Assembly: GCF_005239225.2 (NCBI RefSeq)
Contig: NC_133288.1
Span: 8,513,035-8,577,034 of the forward strand
Source: Populus alba
Lineage: Eukaryota > Streptophyta > Magnoliopsida > Malpighiales > Salicaceae
Length of the DNA: 64,000 bases
Direction: 5' to 3'
In this document: positions 1 to 10,600 of the stretch, one piece after another
Layout of the letters: each line of letters begins with the position of its first letter
Numbering within the stretch: the stretch's first letter is position 1
Notes under the pieces: generated by a model
What the model was told of the DNA's origin: nothing
Database searches by the model: none
Seen by the model: the letters and a program-made list of their open reading frames with translations, nothing else
Position numbers and translations under genes: made by a program

Positions 1-491
1 TCAAAAAAATAATGGATTAAAAGTTTCTTATCATTAATAACTTCAGCTATTTTGCTATAGTATACTTTAAAATGGATCTTCAGACATTGAGCTTTTATAT
101 ACTTGATAGATTTAGAGACTTTGAATTTTCTCGGAATGCCAACATTTGACATATAGCCTCTTTTATCAGTTGAAAAGGGATCATTCAAGTCTATTTTTTC
201 AATAGTTTTTTACCCTTTCATGAAAAAAATACTTGGGAAGATTTTATCTTATTTTCTCTTTGAATGAGAATTTTATTCTATAGTTTTTTCAATTTTAGTT
301 GAATCCCTATTTATTTATTTTTATTATTTGGATGATCTTCTACTATGTTTTTTAATCATTGGTCATTTCACACCCCTTCTTTTTCATTACTTTTCATTTC
401 ACTCCTAAATGATTATTATTATTATTATTATACTTTGTCATACAAAATAAAATAAAATAAATAAATTTATAAAAAATATAAAATGATTGAG

Positions 492-495
<4 letters not shown>

Positions 496-549
<54 letters not shown>
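496..549. repeat. (AT)n microsatellite
   Basis: Uninterrupted AT dinucleotide run of about 27 units in intergenic DNA. Length is probably polymorphic. Confidence 0.95.
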
Positions 550-552
<3 letters not shown>

Positions 553-768
553 AAAAAAAAATGGGAAAACTGAGGGTTAAAAACAACATTGAAAAATGAA
601 ATTCAATTCCATCATTATTTTTATTGAAACAACTCACAATGTGATTGGATTTTTTTTGGCGGGAAAAAAAAACAACAAAAACATTTATTTTTAGGGTGTG
701 TTTAGAATATAGGTATGATTAATTTGTTTTTTTTTTTTGGTGAAACCTATAAAAAAACAAGGAATAAC

Positions 769-793
<25 letters not shown>
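769..793. repeat. (AT)n microsatellite
   Basis: AT dinucleotide run of about 12 units in intergenic DNA. Confidence 0.95.
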
Positions 794-799
<6 letters not shown>

Positions 800-1046
800 C
801 ATACCCAGCTACACCACATTCTCAAATACCCTCTTAGCTTTTAGTAAAATATAATTTGTGCTTTAAAAAAAATTATACAAAAAAAAAAAAAAACTCAATT
901 TCAACTCACCTCAATCCTAAAACACACACTTACGTGTTTGCATCTAATGTCTAGAAAAAATGGTTGGTCGAGACACCATGATAATTAACTGTATCAATTA
1001 TCAAATGAAGCCACAATCTATTTTAATTTTCACAAAATTTTATTAA

Positions 1047-2507
1047 GTGTCTATTTGGTATTGTGGCTGCGGGTGAGGTTCACCGGCAACCATAATTTTT
1101 AACATTTGGTAATGCTTTTACCATAAATTTTTAGTGTTGGATCCCACCATTAATTGTGGCAAGGTCACAAGTTGTAGAGTGTGTTTGATATTGCAGTAGC
1201 TGTTGTGGTTGTGGTTTGAAAAAATTTGTTTTATAAAAAGTATTTTTAGTTGAGGTTGGTTTGAAAAAATAGATGTTTGGTTAAAACTATGGTTGAAATT
1301 GAGGTTAAACAAAAGGTAGTTTAATGTGTTTGATTAAGAATGCTTTTGAAATTGAGGTTATAAAATAACTTTAAAAAATATATATTAATATTGATGGTTT
1401 TTAATTTAAATATTGTAGATTTAACTATTGCTATTACATCATGAAATAAATAATACTTTATATAAAATATTTTTTATTGTTCCATTAAACTATTCATCAT
1501 TCCATCACGTATGAAATATATCCGACAAGGACTACAATTTTTACAAATTTTTTAAGAGCGCAACAACATCAGGTAAAATACAATCAGGAACAAAATTGAG
1601 ATTGCGATCAAATTCTGTAAATGCGGCGTCATCAAGCGATCACCATCTACTTTATGTAGTCATTGAATAATGTTTAATACTAGTTTTTTGAATAAAAACA
1701 ATTAAAATAAAAAATATTTTTTTTATTTTGTTGGATCAGACCCGTTTCAATACATTTTTAGCTTTGAACCGGACCGGTCCGGCCAGAATAGTGGAGCATG
1801 CTCCACTGTTCACGTCCATGCTCCACTGTTCATCTATTTTCTCATCACAAGAAGTAGCAAAGAGTTGCTTCTTATAGTACCTGTTTGGTATTGTGGCTGC
1901 GAGTGAGGTTCACCTGCAACCATAATTTTTAACATTTAATAATGCTTTTAACATAATTTTTTAGTAGTGGATCCCACCATTAACTATGGCACAGCCACAG
2001 GTTACAAGAAGCAGCTCTTTGCTGCTTCTTGTGATGAGAAAATGAATGAACAGTGGCTCCACTGTTCATCCATTTTCTTCAACGAACAGTGGAGCATGCT
2101 CCATTGTTCCGGCCGAACCGGTCCAGTTCAAAGCTTAAAATGCATTGAACCGGGTCCAACCCAACAAAATAAAAAAATATATTTTTTATTTTAATTGTGT
2201 TTTATTCAAAAAAACTAGTATTAAACATTATTCAATGACTACATAAATTAGACGGAGATCACTTGATGACGCCGCATTTACAGAATTTGATCGCAATCTC
2301 AATTTTGTTCCTGATTGTATTTTATCTGATATTGTTGTGCTCTTAAAAAATTTATAAAAACTGTAGTCCTTGTCGGATATATTTCATACGCGATGGAATG
2401 GTGGATAGTTTAATGGAATAATAAAAAATATTTTATATAAAGTATTATTTATTTTATGATGTAATAGTAATAGTTAAATCTACAATATTTAAATTAAAAA
2501 CCATCAA

Positions 2508-2549
<42 letters not shown>

Positions 2550-2744
2550 AGTTATTTTATAACCTCAATTTTAAAAGTATTTTTAACTAAACACATTAAA
2601 TTATTTTTTGTTCAATCTCAATTTCAACTACAGTTTTAACCAAATATCTATTTTTTCAAACTAACCTTAACTAAAAATACTTTTTTATAAAACAAATTTT
2701 TACAAACCGTAACTATAACAGTTACCACAATACCAAACACACTC
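1047..2744. mobile_element. PIF/Harbinger-like non-autonomous element with internal foldback
   Basis: The element is flanked by TAA at 1044-1046 and TAA at 2745-2747, the 3-bp TWA-type target site of PIF/Harbinger elements. Its order is A (1047-1175), B (1176-1880), A again as a direct repeat (1881-2003), then B inverted (2004-2744). The two B arms, about 700 bp each, pair almost end to end. Shared blocks include the run around 1600-1640 against about 2265-2300 and the palindrome gtggagcatgctccac. The outer ends read gtgtctatttggtattg and caataccaaacacactc, which are inverted relatives. There is no transposase ORF. A second family member lies at 48451-49533 and has the simple B...A-inverted structure, so this copy looks rearranged or self-inserted. 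The structure is read directly; the superfamily is inferred from target site and termini. Confidence 0.75.
2513..2547. repeat. (AT)n microsatellite inside the foldback right arm
   Basis: AT run of about 17 units at the point where the right arm pairs with the short AT-rich stretch near 1380. It is an expansion private to one arm. Confidence 0.9.
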
Positions 2745-3099
2745 TAAATGGATTGTCCTCCAGTTATATGCAAGAAGCCAGACATTGAGTGTTTATTTAC
2801 GACAACACCCATTGTTGATTCTAGTGCAAATTCTAAAAGAACAAAATCAGAAAAGGGAAAAGAAAAACAATTCTAGCCACTTTAATTCCTATCATAACTG
2901 AATCGAATTCACACATAGCTTAAAGTCCCACAAAAAGTTTCAAGCTAGGTAAATATTTTTCTCACTATATCATAATTAACAAGACATTAATTTTAAAAAA
3001 CTATAAGGTATTAAAGAAAATAACATTTAACCAATGTTTTGCTTAATGTGAAGACAATATTACTAAGATTTTGATAATAAATATTTATTTTTGTGTTTG

Positions 3100-3285
3100 A
3101 ATCTGATTTTTAAAGTGTTTTTCAAATTATATTTCACTTAAAAAATATTAAATTAATGTTTTTAAAGTATTTTTTTATATAATTTTAATATAATAATATC
3201 AAAAAATAAAATACAAAACGTATTATTTTGATGTATTTTTAATTGAAAAATAATTTTAAAAATATCCTAATACCAAACATTAAAA
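3100..3285. repeat. Degenerate AT-rich inverted-repeat (MITE-like) copy
   Basis: The ends, tttttaaagtgtttttcaaa on the left and a related sequence inverted on the right (ending accaaacatt), enclose an AT-rich core. The arrangement resembles other stretches in the window near 16860, 42840 and 50115. The family is not identified. Confidence 0.35.
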
Positions 3286-3751
3286 CAAAAGAAGCTTGCT
3301 GCCCTAAACCCGAGGATAAATATGTAATATCAATACCCACAAATAAATCACCAAATTGAATTGAAAAAGGATAAGGAAAAGGAAAATAAAAAAACTGGAT
3401 TGTAATACAAACACAAAAGACAAGGTTACACAAAGGAAAAGAAATCACCATTCAGGGGGATTTGTGTCTTCTTGTAGTTCTCCATACCTGAACCACTTCA
3501 AAAAAATAATAATTAAATAAATAAATAAAAATTACCCTTCTTTCTTACATAAATTTTAACATTTTATTACCTTAACCTAAACAAATAGATAAATAACAGG
3601 ATCTTCTGATTTTCCTCTCTACCTGGATTTCTTCCTCACCTCTCTCTATCTCTTTCTTTCTCTCTCTGCAACCAAAACAGAACAAAAAAAAAAACCCTAA
3701 TTTTGAATTCGCCGTTCCATCTCTGCTTGTACAATAAATTGAAGTGATCAG

Positions 3752-4446
3752 GTACTTAACCATTCAAATCAAGCACAGCCCATCTGATAACAATCAAAGC
3801 TTTGTGTGTTTTTGTAATTGAATCAATGCACATGGAATTGTACTCTATTAGATTTTGCATAATTCAATTGAATCAAGCTTCTAACATTGTGAATTACCTC
3901 ATCTTGCTTTGATTCTCTGTTTTTTTTATCATGGTTAATATACAGATTGAAGAATTCATGTGTTCTCATTAATGGATTCTTGAAAGCTTGCGACTTTCTT
4001 GTGCATGGTGTGTGATTTTTAACCCCTTTTGGGTTGTAGTAGCTTGTTGATCGGCTGTATTTGGTTGCTGAGAAAGATGAGAATTCGAAAAATATTTTGA
4101 GCTTTTGTGCTCTATGGATTGCTGATTAGCTATATTGTTGTCTAAGATTGTTGCATAAGGTTCGGTTGAAGTAGACAACCTTTAATTTTTGCGTGTGTTG
4201 TTTAAAGATGAATTGAATTAATGGAAAACATTTTGGTGGATTCGTTTTGTAGTTTCATTTCTGTTTAGAAAAAAACGGTGGATTGATGAATTGTGATCTG
4301 GTTTCAAAAGGGTTTGAGCTGATTTTGATTTTGAGGATGGTGTGCTTTGATTTTTCACAATTTGTTTCATCTAGGGTTTAGGTTAATGTGGTTGATGCTT
4401 GATAATGAATCTATATTCTGGTTTTATATTTTTTTTCTTCAAGCAG
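3752..4446 (+). other. Probable 5'UTR intron of the 4521-5666 gene
   Basis: A CT-rich, leader-like stretch at about 3610-3750 is followed by a donor (CAG|GTACTT) at 3752. A polypyrimidine tract with TTCAAGCAG ends at 4446, 74 bases before the start codon. This is inferred from splice signals only, with no transcript evidence. Confidence 0.5.
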
Positions 4447-4520
4447 GAATGTAGTTGGATTTGTTGTGGCATCAGGTAGAGAATTTCAATAATTTGCTAT
4501 AAAGACTTCTATTGGGAATA

Positions 4521-5666
4521 ATGGAGGCTAACATATGTGACATCAGTCACTTGGATGCTGATGTCCTTTTGCCTCCTCGAAAGCGCCTGCTTGCTGGATT
4601 CAAGAAACAGAGTTCTGATGGTGATGGTGCTTCACGTCCTCCTATAGTTGCGTCCTCTTCATCTTCAGCATCTCCTCCTTCTCCAACACCTTGTTCTCCT
4701 TCTTCGAGTGAATTTCAGACACAACTTAACATTCTGTTGAGTTCCCATTTTAATAGTAGTCACAACCTTTCACCTGAGCAGATTGTAGAGGCCTCAAAGT
4801 CAGCAGCTGAGGCTGCTGTTAAGGCTGCAGAGGCTGCAAGAGCAGCAGCTCAGGAAAAGGCTATTATTGCAGCAAAAGCGGTGTCTGCTGCCAGGAGTGC
4901 TTTAGCCTTGGTTGCATCATTTCCTGAAGAGGCAGCTAGCAAGGATAAATTCCTGAAAAAGAATAAGTTGAAGAAGCATGTTCAAGTTCAGCTCCTGTAC
5001 AAAAAGCACCAACCAGTTGAGAATTTTAGGGATGATGAAAAATTAGCTCGCAAGTTGCATCGAGTTATGAATAGCTCCCCAAGAATTTCAAAGAATTCTT
5101 CTAGTTCTGACTTGAAGGGTGGTCATAGAAATAAGAAGCCTAAAAGCTCACCAAGTTCTGAAAGAACTAGGGTTTCAAATGGAAGTACAATGTTTGGAGA
5201 GAACCTGCCTTCGTCTTGCAATGGGCATGCCATAGCAGGCGAGTTGGATTCTGATGACTCCATCCAGGAGGCGGACACAAGTATCCCAGATGAAAAGGCA
5301 TTGAAATATGAAAAAACTGGCCAATTAGACATAGATAACTGGGAAGCAGAGTCAAGTCATTTGAAAGAGAAAAACCGGGGTGATTCAAGTTCCCCAAGTA
5401 AAAAGAGGGGAAGACTGAAACTGAAGAAGTTGCCGTTAAGCATTTGTAACTCTAAGGATCAATCAAACCCCAAGGAAGGCAGTCTTCCTAAAATCCTCCC
5501 ATTGGCTGATAAGACCTTGGGCAATTCTACTACTCGTAGCAAGCCTTTGTTTCCAATGGAGCCTTCCTCTGGTACTCTGGTGCAAATTGAGGCTACATCA
5601 ATTTGGAAATGCCAGGAGTTCAAAGCACCCGCATGCATCAAACAGAATAAAGTCGTTCAGTCATAA
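4521..5666 (+). CDS. Plant-specific Ala/Ser/Lys-rich protein of unknown function
   Basis: Single coding exon of 381 aa. I start at the ATG at 4521, giving MEANICDISHLD; an upstream in-frame TTG at 4512 is not a plausible plant start. The N-terminus carries a compact motif, DVLLPPRKRLLAGFKKQ, at about residues 14-30. A Ser/Pro-rich linker follows. Next comes a very Ala-rich, predicted helical block (about residues 92-138, repeating AAEAA/KAAEAARAAA), then a basic stretch (KNKLKKHVQVQLLYKKHQP) and a long low-complexity Ser/Lys/Glu-rich tail with several possible nuclear-localisation-like basic clusters, such as KKRGRLKLKKLP. I recognise this type from conserved hypothetical plant proteins but know no assigned function and no catalytic domain. 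The basic patches and lack of a signal peptide make a nuclear location plausible, as inference only. A leader intron probably lies upstream. Confidence 0.85.
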   Translation: MEANICDISHLDADVLLPPRKRLLAGFKKQSSDGDGASRPPIVASSSSSASPPSPTPCSPSSSEFQTQLNILLSSHFNSSHNLSPEQIVEASKSAAEAAVKAAEAARAAAQEKAIIAAKAVSAARSALALVASFPEEAASKDKFLKKNKLKKHVQVQLLYKKHQPVENFRDDEKLARKLHRVMNSSPRISKNSSSSDLKGGHRNKKPKSSPSSERTRVSNGSTMFGENLPSSCNGHAIAGELDSDDSIQEADTSIPDEKALKYEKTGQLDIDNWEAESSHLKEKNRGDSSSPSKKRGRLKLKKLPLSICNSKDQSNPKEGSLPKILPLADKTLGNSTTRSKPLFPMEPSSGTLVQIEATSIWKCQEFKAPACIKQNKVVQS

Positions 5667-6612
5667 TCCTCGAACCCTCCTTGGTAACAGCTGGTGGCTT
5701 TTAGAAGTTGATAGCTGAGGTGGGATTTGTGATGCTCTCCTCCTCCTTTTTTTTTATAGAAACTGGTCATTTGATTTTTCTTTTTTCCTTTTCTGATCTT
5801 CGGTTTTGTAATGAAGTTGAACTGATTGAAATGTATATTTTTAAAATTCAATTACTTGCATCTATACTTACAAATTCAAAATTCCTGTTGCTTTAGATAG
5901 CGGCAAAACTTCGAGTGTTGCAATACAAGATGCAATAAATTAGACAATGAGTTTGCTAGTTTTTTTTTTTTTTTTTTCATAGCCACCCTGTTTTATCATT
6001 GAAGTGAATAATTATGATATCTTTTGTTCTTTTTATAGCATGTTCATTCTTTATTAATGCTGTATTCTAAAATATATGCATGGTATTTCTAAATGGAAAA
6101 TTCTCGTTATTGTGAGTTAAATAATGATGAAGAGGTAGATTGAGAAATTACTCAAAATGAACGAAGACTTCTGTGCATTCAATGAATGCTTAACACAGGT
6201 TGAGGTTAAAGAACTTCAGGGCTTTATTTATTTATTTATTTTATGATTCTAGTTTACTCCATGGCAGCCGTTCCCAGAAAGAACGAACTGTTTTGAGGCA
6301 AAGAAACCTGAATTCCCTTTTAAAACACTCGTTCTTAAGACCTTCCTTTCTTCTGGGAGTCACCAATTCGTCACTCTTGGCGCCCACAAGATGAGACCAT
6401 CGCCTTCTTTTCTAATTAAAATTTAGACTTCTTAAGCCAGCCAAGTTAATCAGGTCTGTTAAACAGGATTCCCACTATGTTGTTGACAAAATCGCTGTGA
6501 ATTTGATGAGATGGATATTATGAGAGTGTTTGAATGCTACACACCGACTGGCTGGTCCAGGTGGTTGTATACTCTTTCAAAAGGGTTTCTCAACGTTAGA
6601 TAGAATTTTCAT
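5667..6612. other. 3'UTR and intergenic DNA
   Basis: The 3'UTR of the preceding gene probably extends to about 5.9 kb, past an AATAAAT-like A-rich signal near 5934-5941. Beyond it I see no gene, only short chance ORFs. Confidence 0.5.
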
Positions 6613-7545
6613 TGTTGGAGATATTTAGATATACAGTTAGTTTAAATTCTAAAGGATTAGGTTGTCTCATATAATAATAAATCAATATTATTTTATATAA
6701 TAGTTCAAAAGCTTACTTTGTAATTTGTATTTATATACAACACATTCAATTAACAAAAACGATGAGTTCTGATATTGGAGCAAATACACACGGCAGTCTC
6801 ATCTCCTTCTGTTTCTATGATTTCTCAACTTTCTCTTATTTCTTATTCTACCCTATCCCCCACCATGCCCGACTCATATCAATCTTTCTCCATCAAATTA
6901 ACTCCATCCAATTATCTCATTTGGAGTACCCAACTCGTACCAATCTTGAGCTACTAAGCCAACTCCTTCTCCACAAGTTTTTAATGCTGAAACCAATCAA
7001 GTAGAACCCAATCTAGAGTTTCAAGCCTGGTTTTAAAGGGATTGGATGTTGCTAAGTTGGATTTTTTTCTTCTTTGACAGAAGAAGTTTTCCATATGTTG
7101 TTGGAATGACGACAACTTATGATGCTGTGCAAGCACTACAGCAAGCTTTTGGTTCTATCTTTAGCAACAAACAACTTCAACTCCATTTATCATCGAAGGA
7201 GTTAACCTTACTTGACAAAACTATGACTCAATTTTTAAAGGAAGCAAAGTTAATTGCTAATACTCTTGTCTCTACAGTATTACAAATGTTTAATGCAGAA
7301 TTCAATGGCAATATTTTTAGATTCTTACCACATGAGTACCATCCAATTATTGCATCCATTTTTATGTGCAAGGATCATGTTACATTTCATGAATTATCAA
7401 GTCAGTTAATTGATTGTGAAATTTTACTAAAAAGTTATATTCTTTCACCTACTCCTCCTGTTAATGTTGTTCAATCAACTACAACTAATATAAAGAGTGT
7501 AGCTCAATTGACCAGGTTTTTAATTTGTTTTTTATAAATCACCCG
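6613..7545 (+). mobile_element. Copia-type retrotransposon gag relic
   Basis: Broken gag-like coding sequence in several frames. The pieces include SFSIKLTPSNYLIWSTQLVP (about 6877-6936), the typical start of plant copia gag polyproteins. Another segment contains FPYVVGMTTTYDAVQALQQA and FLPHEYHPIIASI (about 7089-7360), typical of the UBN2/gag-polypeptide region. Frameshifts and stops separate them, and no protease, integrase or reverse transcriptase follows. The TGTTGGAGATATTTAG stretch at 6613 looks like the start of a copia LTR, but a clear LTR end and primer site were not found. This is a dead remnant, transcriptionally oriented +. Confidence 0.8.
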
Positions 7546-7676
7546 TTCGAGTCTCACAAATTTCAGGACCACTAGAAACTTACATCATCGTTAACTTGAG
7601 GGCTCGTGTGATTAGTCAAGGTATGCGAAAGCTAGCCTGAATACCCATGTTAATAATAATAATAATAATAAAAGAA
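7496..7676 (+). mobile_element. tRNA-derived SINE, copy 1
   Basis: An A-box-like sequence (tagctcaattgaccagg) at about 7500 and a B-box (gttcgagtctc) at about 7544 are followed by the body containing ctcgtgtgattagtcaagg. The tail is cccatgttaataataataa. The body and tail match the second copy at 47517-47684, although the two differ by many substitutions. It sits directly at the end of the copia gag relic. The Salicaceae SINE assignment rests on recalled family features. Confidence 0.75.
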
Positions 7677-9212
7677 TCATGCTAACAATACCAACAAGTA
7701 AGGTCATTCTTTTAGAAATTCTAAGAAGTTCAATATTAAATTGATTGAGAAATGGGTTTCTTAATTGATGTTAAATATAGGATTTTATAAGTTGTGAATT
7801 TAGAAAATTAACCTGAGTTTAGGATATTTATAAAGGTTTGCTTGTTTCCCCCTTTTTTTAAGCTCATGTGTTTTTATTTTTTTCCTTCAACATTTATTTA
7901 ATTAGAGATTGAGTTTTATTATTATATTTTATTTGTTCTATTTTGGATTTTTTTTATTGATTTTGAAAATGACTAAGATTATCTTACCTTTCAATATTAG
8001 GTTGTTTGATAATTTTATTTAATTTGTTTTTTATGGAATTAACTTTGTATTACAACTAAGTTGAAGGTTTTGCATCTTGACTTTGGTGGACTTGGGTCGA
8101 GCTTTTTTTTTAATCTTTTTTTGGATTATATCTTTTTATTTAATTTTGTCCTTTAATATTTTGTTTCATAGAAATTGAGTTTTAATTTTTTTTTTCATTT
8201 TATTTTCTATGAGGTTATAGTATTCTCATTTAGTCTTTTCTTCATTGTCAGATAAGATCCTTTAACATTTGATTTTTTTTATATAAAAAAAAACCAATAT
8301 TTTATTTTAATTTCATCTTTCAACATTTGATTGATTGAGAATTAATCTTTATGTTTTTATTTTTTTTATTTTCTTTTTATGGAGTTTTTCCAATCTTATA
8401 TCCATGATTATAGAATTGACGAGTTGACTTGGTTTGGCTCGGATTTTTCTTTCATTGCTTTTTAATTTTTTTTTAGTTTCAGCCATTGGCATTGGGTTGT
8501 TTAATAGTTGAGCTTAATGATTTTATTCAATATATTTTTTTTTTTTGACAGGGTTACCTTGATGCAACAATGAAGTCATATATTTGGTGTGCTAATATGG
8601 ATGAGCTTTTTTTGAGTTTTTTTTTATTTTATTTACTGTTATTATAATTTTTTTTAATGTTATTAAATTAGTCAAACTTATTAAATCTAATTGAGTTAAC
8701 AAACAAATAAAGTCTCATACTTTTGTTTATAAAAAATATCTATATTATTTTAATATTTTTTATATTAAAAAAAAAATTAAACCTTTTCATGCACCAGTCA
8801 CTATCTAGTAATTACTATTAAAGAATAGGAGGGCGGAGATAAGTCGATTTCATAATCACAATTAATTTTTTTTTTCAAGAGGGTCCATGTTTTCTTCATT
8901 TTATATTTAATGTTTAACTATCATGGACGGTGTTTAATGTCTGGGACCAAATTAAATAGGCAACTCGGATATGCTTCCAAAGTTATCAAGCCTACATATT
9001 ACATGTTTAAAGGACCAACTTTTATAAATCAAAATAATCTGGTTTTATTTTATCTTTTTAATCCAATTAAATTTTAATAGAGTTAATCGAATCAAATCAA
9101 TTTTGAATTGATTTTTTTACTGACACACAACTTGGTTCTGTTTGGCGGTCCTAGATTTACCCATAGGGCTGAGCTAGTTTAATAACTTTATTGCCTTTAG
9201 AAAATAGTACAA
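7677..9212. other. AT-rich intergenic repeats
   Basis: T-rich sequence with recurring motifs of the type agattgag...ttttatttg and attgagaattaatc near 7905 and 8330. These resemble the units of the array at 34.9-36.2 kb on the same strand. No gene is seen. Confidence 0.5.
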
Positions 9213-9221
9213 ATCCAAGCA

Positions 9222-9532
9222 TAGTTTTGAAACTTAGTTCGACCCAGCAGGCTAACTTGGAGCTGGAACCGGACCAGGTTGAAGAAAAAATAAAGGAAAA
9301 AAAACCCGGTGTGATTTAGCTGGCCCGGCAGGTTGACTCGGTCAAAACCCGGTTGCAAACCCGTTGACTTATTTTTTTTTGTTTTTTTACTAAAACAACA
9401 TCGTTTTGATTTAAAAAAAAAAAAATTGACCTGGCCGACCCAGCGACCCAGTCAAGACCTAGTGACCCGGTCAAACCCCAGAACCCGGATCTTAGACCGG
9501 GCGAGCCACCAGGCCGGGTCTTAAAACCATGA
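9222..9532. mobile_element. MULE-like MITE with 9-bp target duplication
   Basis: A 311-bp element rich in GACCCGG/CCGGGTC motifs is flanked by atccaagca (9213-9221) and atccgagca (9533-9541), a 9-bp duplication with one mismatch. Its ends, tagttttgaaac and cttaaaaccatga, are imperfect inverted repeats. A 9-bp duplication is the hallmark of Mutator-like elements. There is no coding capacity. This CCGGGT-rich repeat type is common in poplar intergenic DNA, as far as I recall. Confidence 0.65.
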
Positions 9533-9541
9533 ATCCGAGCA

Positions 9542-10600
9542 TGTTGTTCCTTTCTTGCGATTCATGGGTTGATGCCCGTTTCCTTTTTCTTCCAGACTTG
9601 AGCCCATCATGTTCAGCTTGTATTTCTGTGATATATGAGCCCGTAAAGGACACAAATCAAGTGGATTGTCCATTTTCCCCCTTTCACATTCTTGGATTCG
9701 AAGAAAAATACATTTGATCGCACCTGATAGGAAGTTGAATGTATTCTGAAAAAACAAAAGATACTCCAGTTTGAACTTTTTGCCAATTGTGAATCTGTTC
9801 ACAGACATCAGTTTTTCAATACGAAATCTTCTATCATGTCTCAGAATCCACCATAAACCCTGTGGATAGAGAGATTGTTGTTCATGACATTTCAGAAGGA
9901 TGTGAGAGCGTTATTCCCTGGAGGTGGTTTCCTGAACTCCTCGTCTCCATGGTCTAAAGAGTGGAAGGAAATACAACTTGTTGATCCTACCGGTAGCCAG
10001 AAATGTCACCTGATTCTACCCTTCCACGGCCTTCACGTCGAAAACCCTGTCCTCCTGGTCTTCCAGGACGTCTCTCCTCGGGGAAGAAGCCGGCGACTTC
10101 CACATCCCAACTCAAGTCCCAGACCGAACCGGAGAAGAAGAAGTCCTGTAAAGCACCTTGCTCTAGGTCAATGACGACACTTGCATTTCGAAAATTCAGA
10201 TATGTAAAGTAGCTATAATTAAGAACAAACTCCAAGAAACAACAGCACAGGATCGCAGCTTGCAGCTGTGTCGACATGGCTTCATAGAATTAATGTGTTA
10301 TCTTCAAGAAATCAACAGTCTGAAATCTTAATAGTCATAATCAGAAAGGTGTCTCCGAAAGCGATGAAGTTTGGTGGCAGACAGGAAGCAGATGGTAATT
10401 GGGGCGGCAAAAACCATTGATATCAACCTCATCAGTTATCAAGTGCTAATAATGTCGTTCTTACTGCTCAACAGCACAAGTTTATATTATCAAGCAATAT
10501 GTAGCAATGATTGTGAAATATACCTGATTAATCATAACAAAGCTATGCGGCAACAATGAAGGCCACGTTGATGACATCATCATTTTATTAAAAGAAACAG
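9542..10600. other. Unassigned stretch with more balanced base composition
   Basis: About 1 kb that is clearly less AT-rich than its surroundings (especially 9960-10175). It has overlapping ORFs of 60-100 codons on both strands, none matching a family I recognise. It could be a gene relic, an exon of an unrecognised gene or a repeat. No start, splice or domain evidence supports a call. Confidence 0.4.

Larger units (their letters stand above)
1..1043. other. AT-rich intergenic DNA
   Basis: No coding potential is seen on either strand. The stretch contains two (AT)n microsatellites, listed separately, and poly-A/T runs. I see nothing else that can be named. Confidence 0.7.

Noticed and set aside
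9875..10174. 99-codon + ORF and overlapping minus ORFs as a gene
   Set aside because: No recognised domain, no splice structure, and similar openness on both strands. Kept only as an unassigned stretch.
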